NCBI GenBank assembly: GCA_030591745.1
Contig: JAUVAM010000270.1
Location: 1-6,103 of the forward strand
Length of the DNA stretch: 6,103 bases
Direction of reading: 5' to 3'
Source: Deltaproteobacteria bacterium
Lineage (GTDB): Bacteria > Myxococcota > B64-G9
In this document: piece after piece, positions 5,911 through 6,103 of the stretch
How the letters are laid out: each line of letters starts with the position of its first letter
Numbering within the stretch: position 1 is the first letter of the stretch
Program-made: the position numbers and the translations under genes
The notes under the pieces: generated by a model
What the model was told of the DNA's origin: nothing
The model's database searches: none
Seen by the model: only the letters and a program-made list of their open reading frames with translations

Positions 5911-6103
5911 TCATTCGGGTTGGCGATAAACCGGATCTTGCCGTTTCTTGATATCGAAAGGAATGCGGGGGGATGCGATGTGGCCGTTCCATACATCTTT
6001 TTCGCCTTCCACCCGGTAGCTCGCTTCTAGCCAATAGCACCCGTAAGGGATGAGTCGCTTGCCGTTGATTTGCCGCAAGGCCCAGGTCTGGAGATTGACC
6101 TGG
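5911..6103 (-). CDS. C-terminal end of an unidentified protein, probable beta-sandwich tail (5' part outside window)
   Basis: The minus strand is open from the window edge to a TGA at 5913-5911, giving the last 63 residues of a protein. The pattern includes LQTWALRQINGKRLIPYG, then CYWLEASYRV, then WNGHIASPRIPFDI. A Gly-Lys turn leading to a Pro-Tyr-Gly-x-Tyr strand, and a closing W-x-G-x-I-x-S...I-x-F strand pair, is what Ig-like or BsuPI-like beta-sandwich domains show at their C-termini. The fold call is from pattern only. A second minus frame is also open here (window end to 5846), but its product is rich in Arg, Pro and Ser and looks like a shadow. This gene is on the same strand as the Cys-repeat lipoprotein gene, 140 bp upstream of its start, and may be transcribed with it. 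Confidence 0.6.
   Translation of the reverse strand, partial: QVNLQTWALRQINGKRLIPYGCYWLEASYRVEGEKDVWNGHIASPRIPFDIKKRQDPVYRQPE

Noticed and set aside
5846..6103. Alternative minus-strand frame at the right edge
   Set aside because: Its product is Arg/Pro/Ser-rich and runs through repeat copy C; the neighbouring frame ending at 5911 has a believable beta-strand pattern and ends before the repeat.

Overview
The window is a GC-rich stretch of bacterial chromosome with short intergenic gaps. It holds two housekeeping-type genes on the left and a run of exported or cell-surface genes on the right. Three features suggest a deltaproteobacterial-type lineage (Myxococcota, Bradymonadota or a related Gram-negative group): a tandem M16 peptidase, several lipoproteins, and a surface lipoprotein built from 8-cysteine repeats. 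That placement is an inference from protein style, not a taxonomic result.

Layout. Positions 1-2127 (+) hold the 3' part of a tandem zinc-peptidase-family (M16) gene whose catalytic N-terminus lies upstream of the window. Positions 2148-2750 (+) hold plsY, the acyl-phosphate:glycerol-3-phosphate acyltransferase of phospholipid synthesis, with a non-ATG start. Positions 2808-3482 and 3479-4027 (+) are an ATGA-overlapping pair: a probable outer-membrane beta-barrel protein and a small lipoprotein with a possible jelly-roll domain. Convergent to them, 5770-4079 (-) is a 563-residue lipoprotein with three exact-period 59-residue, 8-cysteine repeats, followed by an unrecognised domain and a second cysteine-rich tail. 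Positions 6103-5911 (-) are the C-terminal end of another protein with a probable beta-sandwich end.

Between these units lies an interspersed repeat family. The 20-mer GGTGCCAGGCGAATAGTTGG occurs three times without mismatch (2735-2754, 4055-4074, 5869-5888), always in the same orientation, and a diverged copy lies at 5817-5836. Each location also carries its own small tandem duplication (periods 12, 16 and 14 bp). The copies sit exactly at gene ends: one supplies the last codons and the stop of plsY, one fills the gap between convergent genes, and one lies just after the rightmost gene. They bracket the exported-gene units like cassette boundaries. This repeat family, the exactly periodic Cys-repeat lipoprotein and the uncharacterised barrel/lipoprotein pair are the least explained parts of the window. 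I see no RNA gene, CRISPR array, transposase or gene-free stretch longer than 300 bases.
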